Shown here: one piece after another, positions 12,345 through 24,400 of the stretch
Position numbering within the stretch: position 1 is the first letter of the stretch
Layout of the letters: each line of letters starts with the position of its first letter
Translations under genes and position numbers: made by a program
Notes under the pieces: model-generated
Told to the model about the DNA's origin: nothing
Database searches by the model: none
Seen by the model: only the letters and a program-made list of their open reading frames with translations
Assembly: GCF_024586455.1 (NCBI RefSeq)
Contig: NC_065920.1
Location: 73,710,215-73,774,214, forward strand
Reading direction: 5' to 3'
Source: Bactrocera neohumeralis
Lineage: Eukaryota > Arthropoda > Insecta > Diptera > Tephritidae
Length of the DNA: 64,000 nucleotides

Positions 12345-13080
12345 TTGGCGCCAATTGGCGATTCCAAGTGCAGCTAGGTCCTTCTCCGCCTGGTCTTTCC
12401 AACGGAGTTGAGGTCTTCCTCTGCTTCCCCCGGCGGGTACTGCGTCGAAAATTCTCAAAGCTGGAGTGTTTTCATCCATACGGACAACATGGCCGAGCCC
12501 GTCAAAGTAACTACAGTCTTCTTATTCTACGTCGACTCATCAGATGTTGCCATTGTCCATGCCTTTGCACTGCAGGACGAGTAACTTTTAGAATTTGGTC
12601 TTTGTTCGTCGAGAGTGGACTTTACTTCTCAATTGCCATTAGTCCGAAGTAGCACCTGTTGGCAAGAGTTAATCTGTGTTGGATTTCGAGCCAAGTTTGG
12701 GAGCCAAGTCGCGAATGGAGCGACTGTTTTTTTGATGACAGGTAATACGCCAGCAATTGTATGCTCTTGTAGAAGATTGTACCTTCTCTACACAGATCTG
12801 CAGCTCATATTATTTTCTCCAACAGTAGATTGTTGAAGTCGCTCGATTGAGAGTTGGCTTATCTGAAACCTCGTTTCGTATCGAACGGCTCGGAGATCTT
12901 TCCCGATCATGACGGAGCTTTCGGTATTGCTCAAGGTATGTTTACATAGCCGTATTAGTTTTGCGGGGAAATAAAATTCAGACATCGCGGCATAAAGGCA
13001 GCTCCTTTTCATGCTGTCGAAATCAGCTTTGAAATCGACGGATCTTTTCCAAGATTTGGCGCATGTTGAATATCTGGTCA
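12345..13080 (-). mobile_element. RTE-type LINE fragment, RT C-terminal part
   Basis: The minus strand reads MDENTPALRIFDAVPAGGSR, GRPQLRWKDQAEKDLAALGI and ANWRQ, the C-terminal end of RTE/BovB-type RT proteins, and farther upstream parts of the RT (12615-13010) in broken frames. Related copies: 15170-15440, 19860-21290, 23530-24080, 45960-46420, 50590-52260. Confidence 0.8.
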
Positions 13081-13084
13081 GTTA

Positions 13085-13620
13085 TTGATTTTCCTGGCCT
13101 GCAGCCACACTGTTAAGTTTCATCAATTTGTTGACGGTGGGCTTTAACTTTCCGCACAGTGCGCTCGATAGAAGCTGATATTGTGACTTAGTGTCCTGGT
13201 TTGTCGAAGTTATGACTACCGAGATGTTATTAACCCAAACAATCCATGCAACTTTGACTTTCCATTTAAGCGTTTCCAAGTAGGTTTTAACAGATTCGAC
13301 AAAGTGAGGCCGATCGTTATCAAGCATCAGCATCACTTCTTCTCCTGGCATTAAAGTCATCGGCAACTCAAGTTCCTTCAGTCTACCGTCTTCGAAGGTT
13401 TTTGGCCTTCCTTCACGCGAACGGTCGTTAATATTGAAATTGCCATCTTTGAAGCGACGAAACTAATCACAGCACGTTATTTAAAACCTCCGTAACTTTT
13501 CGGAGTTCCCGATATGCATCAGCCGCCGATTTCTTTGACAATAAGAAGAAAATCAATACTTTCCGAAAATGAAGATTATTTGGTAAAAAAACCGAATATA
13601 TTCGCACAACCAAAAGTATA
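13085..13620 (-). mobile_element. Mariner transposase fragment
   Basis: The minus strand has SAADAYRELRKVTE and a degraded FKDGNFNINDRSREGRPKTF segment, then after a deletion VMLMLDNDRPHFVESVKTYL, the region around the second catalytic Asp of mariner. Frames are broken and the third catalytic motif is missing. Confidence 0.75.
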
Positions 13621-13739
13621 GGACACATAAACAAAGTCACTAATGTGGAAACAAAGTTTCTTTTACAAATGTCTAGGTTAAGTTAATCATGTTTTCAATA
13701 TATCAAAATCGATAACTACTAACTGCTGGAACCATCTAT

Positions 13740-14520
13740 TGACAAACAGCGGGAACTCAGTTGCGCATCAATATTAGATCTCCTGCGTTCTACTCTAGGC
13801 CAGAGGGATCTCGTAGTCTCACAGAAGCTGGTAGTCGACCAACGCCTAGTAAGCTCAAGTGTGGTCCGTTCATAATTCCATACAAGAGCTCAGGATGATG
13901 TAACTTAATCCCACTCCGATATAAGCGCTGCAAGGGTGCTTCCTCTTATTAACTTACCGGCTTTGCAGTTACCAGTGTATCCACTAGGCGCACAAACGAG
14001 TCTGATAGTTGCTAGATGCTATTTTTAGTGAGGAATGACACTCTTGACACTGACGAACTTTGAGTGCATAGTTAGCGAATTCAGCGCTAGTATTGCCGCT
14101 TTGCTGCCTATGTGAATTCATACTTCAATGAAAAAGACTGAACTTCGGAGCAGTACGTCTATTAAGTTTAAAGCGGAGCTCCTTACAGAAAACTCCTCCT
14201 CAAACCTTCGACTCATACGTGAAATAGCCTACTACTACACCTACTCTAACGTCCTTTCCACGTCCACATATCCCTCTTCGGTGTGTGAACTGAGAAAATG
14301 CCGCCATGTTTAGCCTCTACGTCATAATGGCCTAAGTTTTCAGCAATACAGTTGAAGGAGGATAGAATTTCAGCTTGTCCCTGTTTGAATCTCTTCATGT
14401 ACCCAGCTTCCAAGAGGCTTAGAGTGACCTTAGCAGCAATGCACCTGCCGACAAATAAGTCACATAAAAGCATTTAAAATTTAAAGAAACTCCTACTTCA
14501 AGAAGGGAAACTCGTTCTAT
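13740..14520 (-). mobile_element. RNase-H-type LINE fragment (RT tail and RNase H)
   Basis: 14473 to 14246 encodes GRCIAAKVTLSLLEAGYMKR and a TPKRD end that match the RT tail at 452-1030. Then 14120 to 13740 shows DSQAALAALNSL and YTGNCKAG..IRGSTL, an RNase H domain with its active-site DS motif. Stops interrupt it. Confidence 0.75.
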
Positions 14521-14639
14521 GATATGAATTGCATTTGGTAAAAATCCTAGATAATGAACCACTCTTCATGCACTCAATCCATTTGGCTGGAAGTTCACGG
14601 CAGTTAGGAAAGTTTTTTGAGATTATTTTACATATGACT

Positions 14640-14815
14640 CAAGCAGGTCACGACTTCCATACTTAGACCAAGTATCCTCTCGGTAGCCAAAAAACATCCG
14701 CTTGAAGACAAAACATCCCTAACCAGTGTGGTGCACTGCGTTTGGGACCCGCCTCGTAAAAATCACCCCCCATGAAAAGAAGAAAACAGCCTCGAGTTAG
14801 AGACCCTCCTTGAAA
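14640..14815 (+). mobile_element. RTE-type LINE 5' end fragment
   Basis: Matches the 5' block seen at 2130-2330 (CAGGTCACGACTTCC, AAGTATCCTCTCGGTAGCC, GGGACCCGCC, GAAGAAAACAGCCTCG). Truncated after that. Confidence 0.6.
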
Positions 14816-15004
14816 ACACTCGTCATATAATGTAATCATATAATTATATACAATAATTGTACGATCTTGCCTTGGTCTGGTAGGATCTCGTTTTCATACA
14901 TAGGCTTAAAAGTCTAGTCCTCAAACCTTTTCATCTCTTGATGTATGATATATTTTACATATTTAAAGGAACTGGATCACGGGTATATGCCAAGCATATC
15001 GATC

Positions 15005-15030
15005 TTTCTCTCTCTCTCTCTCTCTCGCAT
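15005..15030 (+). repeat. (CT)n microsatellite
   Basis: CTCTCT run, followed by pyrimidine-rich DNA to about 15100. Rest of 14816-15170 has nothing recognisable. Confidence 0.85.
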
Positions 15031-15169
15031 AAAATTTATATTTGTCTTTCTTTCTCTCTATCTGATAAGATCCTTATTTTCTCTCTCATTATCTTATAAG
15101 ATCTTTCCATCTAAAACTCAACCTAGGAGCCGGTTTCTTTCGCTCATTCCATTACAACTAATGGAATTT

Positions 15170-15870
15170 CTCATTATAACTTACATGGCTCCAGTTTCTT
15201 CTTTCTCTGCTTCCCCGGCGGGTACTGCGTCGAATACTCTCAGAACTGGATTGATTTCAGCCATTCGGACGACATGACCTAGCCAGCGTACCCGTCGTAT
15301 GTCTCGTACAGCTCATCGTTCCTTCGACTACTCATCAGATGTTGTCGACGTCCTTGCCTCTGCACCATATAGCAGTAAGAGGATGAAGTGTAACTTGTAG
15401 AAATTGGTGTTTGTTCGTCGAAAGAGGACTTGTAACTATCTAAACAGATTTTAAATTGACTATATACATACATTTTCGTGAGGACATCAACCAGCTGGGC
15501 AGTGGCACCTTCCCAATTAAGAGACCGGACATTCCAGGTGCATGCCCTCAATTCGCAGTCCTTATTTCGTTTGCCATGGTCGTCATCAAAAGAGGGGTCT
15601 CTCATCCGAGGCTGGTTGCTGCTTTTCATTGGGGGTGTTTTTTTTACTTGGCGGGTCCCAAACCCAGCGCAGAACCCTATGTAAAGCATGTTTCACCTTC
15701 TCACTTTAGCTCGCTTTCAAACGGATGTTCTTAGGCTACCCAGAAGATACTTGGACAAAGACCGGAAGTCGTGAGCTGCTTGAGCCGTATGTAAAAGAAT
15801 CGTTTCTGGCCACTCCCAAGTGAATGGCGATCAGAGAACTTTCCTTACTTGCGTGAACTTTTACACATGA
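15170..15870 (-). mobile_element. RTE-type LINE, internally deleted (5' end joined to RT end)
   Basis: Minus strand: 15870-15600 is the 5' block, then RMRDPSFDDDHGKRNKDCEL and RACTWNVRSLNWEGATAQLV, the endonuclease start with its TWNVRSL motif. Near 15470 it jumps to RT C-terminal sequence (15430-15180). Most of the endonuclease and RT are missing. Confidence 0.8.
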
Positions 15871-16940
15871 CTCCATCATAAGAAGATGTACATACATATA
15901 AATTAATTGAGTACCAGCAGATGCGATGAGATAAAAGTTGCCCACTTCCGGTGGACCTAATATTGCGAATATATTAAAATACTCGGAAGATTCAGCAATT
16001 ACTGACATTACAACAACTCATTTAGAAGCTTATATTAGAGCCCCGCTAGTTTTCCGAAGAAATTTTCTCTGCTTTCAAAGAAACAAATACAATGAAAACA
16101 TACACATAAGAAATATATATGAGCCTCGCTGACCCAACCCTGATGATGGTAATAATGTCATTTAATCAAGCATTCGGGAATAACCCACTAAAGGAATTCC
16201 TATTACGTCGGAACAGAAGCATTTGCATACATACATACAACCGTACATGCATGCACTCACTCTCTTGCTCTGTTACGAAAGTGAAATGAAGCGCACACGA
16301 AGCTAACACGCGCCTCCAACAAAAGAAACCGCCAGAGGAAAACAAAGTGAAAATTATTGAAAAGCGAAAACAAGATTTTCTTTCATTCAACGAAAGCGGC
16401 AAATGAGCACACGAGCAAAATGTAAAGGAAAAATCAATACGAACAGCTGGCAAATGAGCAGCCAACCAATTGCCTCGCGCTCATTGAGATAAACTTCATG
16501 CAAAAACAAAGCAAGCAAAGTATTTGCTTTTATTTTCGCTATGCTTTTGGTTTGTTTTTGTTTTTATTGTCTTTGTTTTTTTCTTGTTACTGCTTTTGTT
16601 TTTGTTTTTATTGCCTTTATTTGCAGCGCGCTTTGACATTTGAAAATGCCAGCACAAAATGGAGACCACAAAAACACCACAGCGCATCCTGTTGAGCGGC
16701 TCTGACATTAGCAATTGCGGTCGGAACTAAACGCCTTCGCCGCCGCCACCGCCAGAAAGAGTTTAGCGCATAATTGGCGCTCACGAAAAGCGCTCCGAAA
16801 AGGAAATGTACGAAAATGATATGGCACACAAAAGTGGCGAACGGCTAACTAAGCGCTCTCGTGTCATGAAAATCTCAGCCGAAGCGACAACGAGCGGCAC
16901 GACAACGAGTGCTCCACTTAGTTGCCTGTAAATTTTCATA
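15871..16940. other. Gene-proximal upstream DNA
   Basis: No gene supported. It holds TTTTTG-rich simple sequence at 16530-16620 and becomes GC-richer toward the promoter. Confidence 0.4.
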
Positions 16941-16943
16941 TTC

Positions 16944-18338
16944 AGTTTTTCTTGGCTACTCAGTGGCGACGGTACGGCAACGGGGAAAATCTTATAAACA
17001 CACACGCGAGTACGGGGGTATACGCGACCAACTGTGGCCCGGTGCGCGACTATTAAACACTAGCAACAACAACTACAACAATAATAACAATATTAAACGC
17101 CGAACAACAACAATATTGCCGACGACGAGCCGCTATCATAGCACAACAGCAACAACATACAGTACGGTACACACGAAACGAACGACAAACACACGCACAC
17201 ACACACATACACATACATACATTCAGCTACCTTATACATGTACGTATAGAGCAGCGCGCGCACACAGCCATACGCCGTGTTTTATATATAGAAAATTTAC
17301 GCACAGCTGAAAAATTTCGTTTTTAGTGAAACGGTGAACGGTGAATTTCGGTGCGGTTTTTCATATGTTCACGTATCGAGGCGAAATTTTCATTGTGAAT
17401 TTCGCTGTTGGAAAATCGCCTGAGCGCTTATAATTCTTAAAATTGTGCAATAGCAGACGAAAAGTCGCAAAAGTCGGAAAAGTGGCAAAGTGTATATAGA
17501 AATATAGAAAGTAAATATCTATTGCTTGCATATATGCGCATATAGCGATTTGGCAAAGTGCGTTGTGTTGAAAAATCTGGGTATGTCAAAGTTTAAATGT
17601 AGCTGCTGTGCCTGCGCCCGTTCCTGCTCCCGCTGCTGTTGTTGCTGCTGTCATAACGCATGTTGTTGCTGCTGCTGCTGTAATCCATCGTCGTTCGTCT
17701 CGTCAACACTTCATTTTTCGGGACTCCACCCAGTTTCGTGGTCAACGAAAACGCATACAAAATAGGAAAATCAAGCAGACACTGGCGTAGAAGCAGAATA
17801 AGTAGAAGAAGCAGCAGAAACAGAAACAGAATCAGCATCAGCATCAGGAGAACTTAAGAAAGCATAAGCAAACACATTGCGTCTGGCTAAAAGGGCTAAT
17901 GAGGCCATAAATACACACATACATACACATATATATGTGCCCACATACATATGTATAGTTTGCTATAAGCCCAAAACGTCGCTGTGTCGTTCGTGTTTTA
18001 GTGCGCGTGTGAGTGTGTATGCTTTGAGCAGTTAATGAGCTTAGTGTTGAAGAAAATCTTAAAGAAGCCAGTAAATATTTGCTACGATCAAACTCCTTCG
18101 TTTGATTGCCAGAAAAAAAAGTGTACTTACATACTTACACACATACAACAAATTATAAAAATATATATAAGTATCTATATATACAAAGCAACGGCGTACA
18201 TAAGTGTAACATATACAAAATATATATAAATATATATATATATATAAATAAATAGAGTGTCGTGTCGTTTGAACTTGTGTAGCCGCGCCGTTCGCGACGC
18301 CCCGCAGCGCTCGCAATAGCAGGGAAAATGCTAGAAAA
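16944..18338 (+). promoter_or_regulatory. Probable promoter and 5' leader of the alpha-2/delta gene
   Basis: This stretch just upstream of exon 1 is GC-richer and full of CAA, CA and CTG runs like fly neural gene leaders. A TTCAGTTT initiator-like site at 16941-16948 is followed at about +18 to +33 by GGCGACGGTACGG, a partial MTE/DPE match. No clear TATA box. At 17526-17765 lies an upstream ORF whose middle is almost all Cys because of TGC/TGT repeats. The exact start site, and whether the leader is spliced, cannot be told from the sequence. Confidence 0.35.
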
Positions 18339-18481
18339 ATGCCCAAGATGCTTACATGCGACAAGTTGATGACACATTTTACTGTCATTGTGACCGCATT
18401 CCTGCTACTCCATTGCATTGGTTTTTCACCGTTTATGCCGCAAACGTTGCGCGCCGTTGAGGCCACTCCCGAGGATGAAGC
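18339..18481 (+). CDS. alpha-2/delta exon 1: start codon and signal peptide
   Basis: The first in-frame ATG is at 18339, with AAAA before it (good fly context); a second in-frame ATG is at 18348. An in-frame TGA at 18270 limits the frame upstream. The product begins with a short polar stretch, then a hydrophobic core (FTVIVTAFLLLHCIGF) ending near RAVEA, a plausible signal peptidase region. An ATG at 18328 in another frame opens a 13-codon overlapping upstream ORF that could dampen initiation. The exon ends in phase 2 before gtaagt. Confidence 0.85.
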
Positions 18482-21400
18482 GTAAGTTCGTAGTACAGCA
18501 AATAAAATAAAATTACAAAAATAATAATAAAAGTTTAGTCAAAACAATAGCAAAAACAAAAACACAAAAAACAAGCGCGTTTCTGCAGCCTTAGCTGCTT
18601 TGACATTACAAAATTTTACACACACATATACATACATACATGTTCAATGTGTAGCAAAATTCTTGCGTTACAAAGAATAAATAAATAGCATGACTTGTGC
18701 ACACTGCGGCGTCTTCAGATCGCCCTGTTGGCAATATTTATTGCTTATCACCCCCGATTATTGTAAAACTTTTGCTGAAGTGTCTATAGCAAGCAGTTTA
18801 GTGAAACGTGTATAACTATTAAGCATTTATAGTCATATACATACATACATACGTATCTAGGCATAGTGCTTTCAAAAATAACGTTTTCGCTTTTCAAAGT
18901 GTGGAAAAATTTGCAAAAAATGTTGTAATTATAGAAGATGCACTGGTTTTGTTATAGCTGACGTTTATTTAATACTTCCTCCTATCTACCGCGTGGTCTT
19001 ATATAGTCTGAAAACTTTGATGGCAACTTGCAAATAATTTTCTGCATATTCCACCAGCAGCGACGTCCAGGTTGCGCCGAATAAAATCTATTGTTGAAGT
19101 TACATGTTTTCTAGATGTTTTCTGTTTTATTAAATACCAATCATTGTTACTGAATTGGCGTCTGGTGACTGTGATAGCCAATCTAAAAATGTAGTTTTCT
19201 TGTTTTCATTGAGTATAGTGTCTGTTCCTACTACAATGAGCATAAATAGTTAGACTATATTCATCATTTTAAAGCATTTATTTCATTCTTCAAAATCTAT
19301 GTCGCCTCTTCAAAGTTATCCCCCTGCCACTATGCACTTCTGCCAATGTTTTTTCCTGTCACCGAAACAGTTGTTAAAATCAATTTCCGGTATAACCTTC
19401 AATGCGGGTAGCGATTCGCGTTGAATGCCTTTAGTTGAAACAAAACGTTTTCTCCAGAGCGGTTGTTTGAGTTTGCTGAATCACATGGAGCTAAATCAGG
19501 TGAATACGGTGGTTGCGGCAAGTTATGGACTGAAAAAGTGCCGAAAAACTCATGAAGAATCGATATAGTATGTGACGGTGCATCATAGTCGTGCAAAACC
19601 AAGAGTTGTCCTGGCAGAATACAGGCCTCTTTTTACGAAAAACCTCACGTAAAAGAGTTACGTAAATAGTATTCCTTGTTGACAGTTTGGCCAAGCGGAA
19701 GGAATTCGAAGTCCACCACACCTCGTATGCGAAAAAAATGTCAACATAACATTTTATCGAGTCCCATTTGCATATGTCTGATATATCATTTTACAAATGA
19801 CTTTTGCAGTTTTGCAAAGAAATCTTTTCGTGTTTTTATTCCGCGAATTAATATTTTTCTTCTTTATTGGCGTAGACACCGCTTACGCGGTTATAGCCAA
19901 GTTCCTTTTCGCTGCTTGGAGAATTGGAGATTCCAAGCGAAGCCAAGTCCTTCTACAACACGACATGACCTAATCAGCGGAGCCGCTGTCTTTTAATTCG
20001 CAGAACTATGTCAATGTCGTCGTATGTTTCACATAGCTTCCATCGACTGCGGTATTCGCCGTTGCCAATACGCAATAAAACTATTAATCTTTCGCATAGG
20101 ACCTTTCTCTAGAAAACTCGTAACGTCGACTCATCAGATGTTGCCATCGTCCACGCCTCTGCACGATATAGCAGGACGGGAATAATAAATGACTTATTGA
20201 GTTTGGTCTTTGTTCGTCAAGAGAGGACTTTACTTCTCAATTGCCTACTCAATTCGAAGTAGCAACTGCTGGCAAAAGTTATGCTGGGTTGGATTTCGGG
20301 GCTGGCATTTTTGTTGCTGTTAATACTTGTTCCAAGGTTGATGAAATTACCTACGACTTCGAAATTATGACTGTCGACATTGACGTGGAAGCCTAGTCGC
20401 GAGTGCGACGACTGTTTGTTAGATGACAGGAGATATTTCGTCTTGTGCTCCTTCACCAACAGACCCATTTTTTTCACTTCTTTGGTCAACCTGGAGAAAC
20501 CAACACTTATGGCGCGGCTTTTGAGGACATTATATCGTAGTCATCTTCGTCGGCCATCAGTTGTACACTTTTGTAGAAGATTGTTCTTTCTCTATTCAGA
20601 TCTGCAGCTCGTATTATTTTCTTCAGCAATAGATTGAAGAATTCACACGATAGAGAGCCTCTTTGCCTGCATTGTTTTGTATCGAACGCCTCTGAGAGAT
20701 CCTTCCCGACGCTGACGGAGCTTCTGCTCTTGCCCAACGTCTGTTTACATATCCGTCTTAGTTTTGCAAGGATACCAACTCCAAACGTAGGGGCTAAATC
20801 AGCTTCTTTTTGTGTTGTCTTTCCAGGCCTGAAGCCACAGCTCAATCAGTTTAATGACGGTGGGCTTTAATCTTTCACACAATACGCCCCCTTATATGCG
20901 AAGTTGAGTAGTCTTATCCCATGTTAGTTGGCGCAAATTGTGGAGTCTCGCTTTTTGTGGATTGAGCAGAGCACACTACAAAGATGCTGATACATGCTTC
21001 TTAACAGTTCTTCGCCGCCGTTTTTGAATAGCTCAGTCGGTAATCGATCGGCCCTTGTTACTTTGTTGTTCTTCAGACGGGTAATTGCTATTCAGACCTC
21101 TTCATGATCGGGCAATGAAGCATCTACTCCATCGTCATCTGTTGGGGAATCGAGTTCACCATCTTCTGGTGTTATGCTTTCACTGTCATTCAGCAGACTT
21201 AAGAAGTGTTCCCTCCATAATTTCAGTATGCTCTGGGCATGAGTCACTAGAACACCTTTGGGGTGGTGAGGAGACCATGCTTTACACAAACATGATGAAG
21301 CATTGTACCAATCAACGGAAAAAATTGAACTTAATGTTATTTATACTATTGAGATACGTTGGTTCTTATCGCAGTGGGTTATTCCGTTGCCGGTTTTTTA

Positions 21401-24400
21401 GTCCTTTTGATTGGTAGATAGTAGATATCTATTTGGTCTGTTTATTATTTGAGGGTGCATTTTTATTGTTCCAGCGTTTGTCCAATGCATTTCGCGATAA
21501 TGCATGTTATCTGTTCTTATCTGCTGCTGATAAATTCGTTTTGATGCATATTAGTTTGTTTACGGCTAATAATATATACATACTACTGAATTGAAAGGGG
21601 AATTTTTAATTTATACTTCGCGTGTTTTCGGTAATTTTTTTTTCTCTAAGTTGGTAGTACTGTTAGTGACATCTATGCTAAAAGTGCATTCTGCGATTTT
21701 TACCATATCTGAATTTATTGAACAAAGAAGTGCGGTAATGCATCATCTCATACTGCTTTGGTTATTTGTGATCATTTCGCCACATTTTCAACTAATATCG
21801 TGCCGCAACCGCCGCATTCCCCTGATCCACCTGCGTGTAACTTCTGGCTATTCAGCAAATTCACATGACCACTCCGAGGACACCGTTTTGACTTAATTGA
21901 GGATAAAAAAGCTGAACCGAAGAAGGCTCTGATGGCCATCACGACGAGGATTTTTCAAAGTGCTATGATGACTGGAATATCGTTGGCATAAGTATATTGC
22001 AATGGAAGGGATTACTTTGAAGGAGATGAAGCGGACAAAATTCACCTTTCAATTTGATCAGTATGTACTATTTCATGCCAGGCCTTTACATATTGACGCC
22101 CGTGAACAGTTCATACAGCTTTTTGTACCGTCTGGTGCGATATTAGTGCTTCCCACTGCATACAGGTTCATTCACTTTTAGCAGAACGTCGATCACGCCA
22201 AAAGCCACCTCAGCGAATATTCTAATCGTATACACTACCAGATCCTCATTTTATAAGATTGGTGTAATTATAATCTTATATGAGATTTCATGTTAGATTT
22301 CGTCATTTCCTAGTTATCCGAGTTGGATAAAACTATTGGCCTTATCGATTTGTGCAGGTAAAGTCAAAAGCCAATTCGACTTAACTTCTCTTTATTCTGT
22401 AATAACATAAGACGCTCGTTGATGAAATCTAGCGAAGGCAGAACTCCGCACATCAAAAAATACCTAAGTGATTAATTCTTGTATCTTGACTTATTTTACC
22501 CGGCACAGGATATATCTATTAAGTTTGCCACGAAGTTTGCAACGTCGAGAAGAAGACGTCTATTGGGTGTTAGATATACTTTTGTAGCGCTCTTATTGGA
22601 AAACCCGTTATACACTATACAAGTATATATGTTAAATTATCAGCGCGAGGATCTGACTCGATTTAGCCACGTCCGTCTGTATATGTCCTGTCTCTTAATT
22701 TTTAAGAAATCAAACCGGAAATTTTTCATACGCCCTTATTTCCCCCAAGCCCATTTGCGGGAAAAACTTTTGTTAGAAACATTTTTTATTTGAAAGACAT
22801 CTTCAAGAAATTTGGCGCTTATTATCCAAGCCAATGCCATAATCTCCGAGCAAATTCTTTAGTTGGCACCTCTATAACATCTATATCTATTATATATTAC
22901 ATATAACTACCTTACAATCTGATAGATCAAAATGAAGTTCTTACATGGAAAGCTTTTTGATGGGTAATATTTGATGCAATCGCAGCTAATGTGTTTTATG
23001 GTTTTCTCTACACGACGTCATATTTGAAACCTTCTTTAATAGATATGAAACAGTTTTGACACCTACCTACCATATTTTAGAGAATATGATTTTATACCTT
23101 ATCTACAAGTATTTGACTATAATCAACCTTTGAACATCATATGTAGTTCACCTACAACCTAATGAGGGGAACTAATTACCGATATCGTCACTAATGTCAG
23201 AAAAACGTGTTTAAATTTCGCAGGGAGGCATGGACATCTCTCTTTAAGTGTCCTATATTAGGCAATGGTATAAAGTAGTTGAAAATAGTATTCAAAATTC
23301 GAACTTATGGTTATGACAAAACTTATAGGGCATAAAAACCGTATATGAATGTCGGATCGAAAGTGTCTGGAATTTGAGTAAGTATATCTCCCATTTTTGA
23401 TAAAACTTAATTTCTTACATTGATACCGGTAGTATTATCAAATAATTTGAGGAGATGTTTATGAAACTATATTGGAGAGATATACTTTAGAAAGTCTGCA
23501 ATCCTTATATTAATTTATTCCAAACTAATTGGGGACTCCAAGCGTAGGCAGATCCTTCTTCACTTGGTCTTTCCAACGGAGTGCATGTCTTTCTCTTCCT
23601 CTGCTTCAGAGCTGGAGCGGTCGGAAGACAAGACCTAGCCAGCGTAGTCGCTGCCTCTTAATCGCTGAACTATGTATGTCAATGTCGTCGTATATCTCAT
23701 ATAGCTAATCGTTCCATACACTACGGTATTCGCCGTTGCCAATACTCAAAGGACCATAAATCTTCCGCAAAAACTTTCTCTCAAAAACTCGTAACGCCGA
23801 CTCATAAGATGTTGTCATCGTCCAGGCCTCTGGGCCATATAGCAGGACGAGAATGATGAGTGACTTTGTTCGTCAAGAGAGAGGCTTTACTTCTCAATTG
23901 CCTACTCAGTCTGAAGTAGCACATGTTGGCAAGAGTTATTCTGCGTTGGATTTCGAGGCTGATGTTACTGATGGGGTTAACGCTGGTTCCAAGATAAGCG
24001 AAATTATCTACGACTTCGAAGTCGCGAGTGCGACGGCTGTTTGTTTGATGACAAGAGATATTTCGTCCTGCCCTTAACCAGTGTAAGGAAAGCAGAAATA
24101 ATGTGTACATTATACAAGTATACCGCATCTATTTCTGAAAGCATGTTTTAAGCCATTGTGTGAACCCTCAGCATGAGAGTACTCAAGAAGAAGCACCTTT
24201 ATGGTTTATGATTGTGAAAGAATGAATGTAATACTTGTGAAAATATTTTAATGTCGAGGAAGAAGAAGATATAAATCAAATTTGCAGTTCAGCGGCATGG
24301 AAAACGACCGCTGGTGGAGATGGAGAGAGCGAATAGGTGCGGCTAACTGCCATTGACCTACTTTCAAAAGCTGGTCTTTGTTAAAAAAGGATATTCACAA

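Noticed and set aside
13740..14520. Host gene on the minus strand
   Set aside because: Reads as LINE RT tail and RNase H with stops, matching other LINE copies in the window.
16909..17310. 133-codon ORF with Asn/Thr/His runs
   Set aside because: Made of CAA, ACA and CAC simple repeats in the probable 5' leader; no start context or homology.
18328..18369. ATG at 18328 as the alpha-2/delta start
   Set aside because: It reaches a stop after 13 codons and is out of frame with the signal peptide; treated as a uORF.
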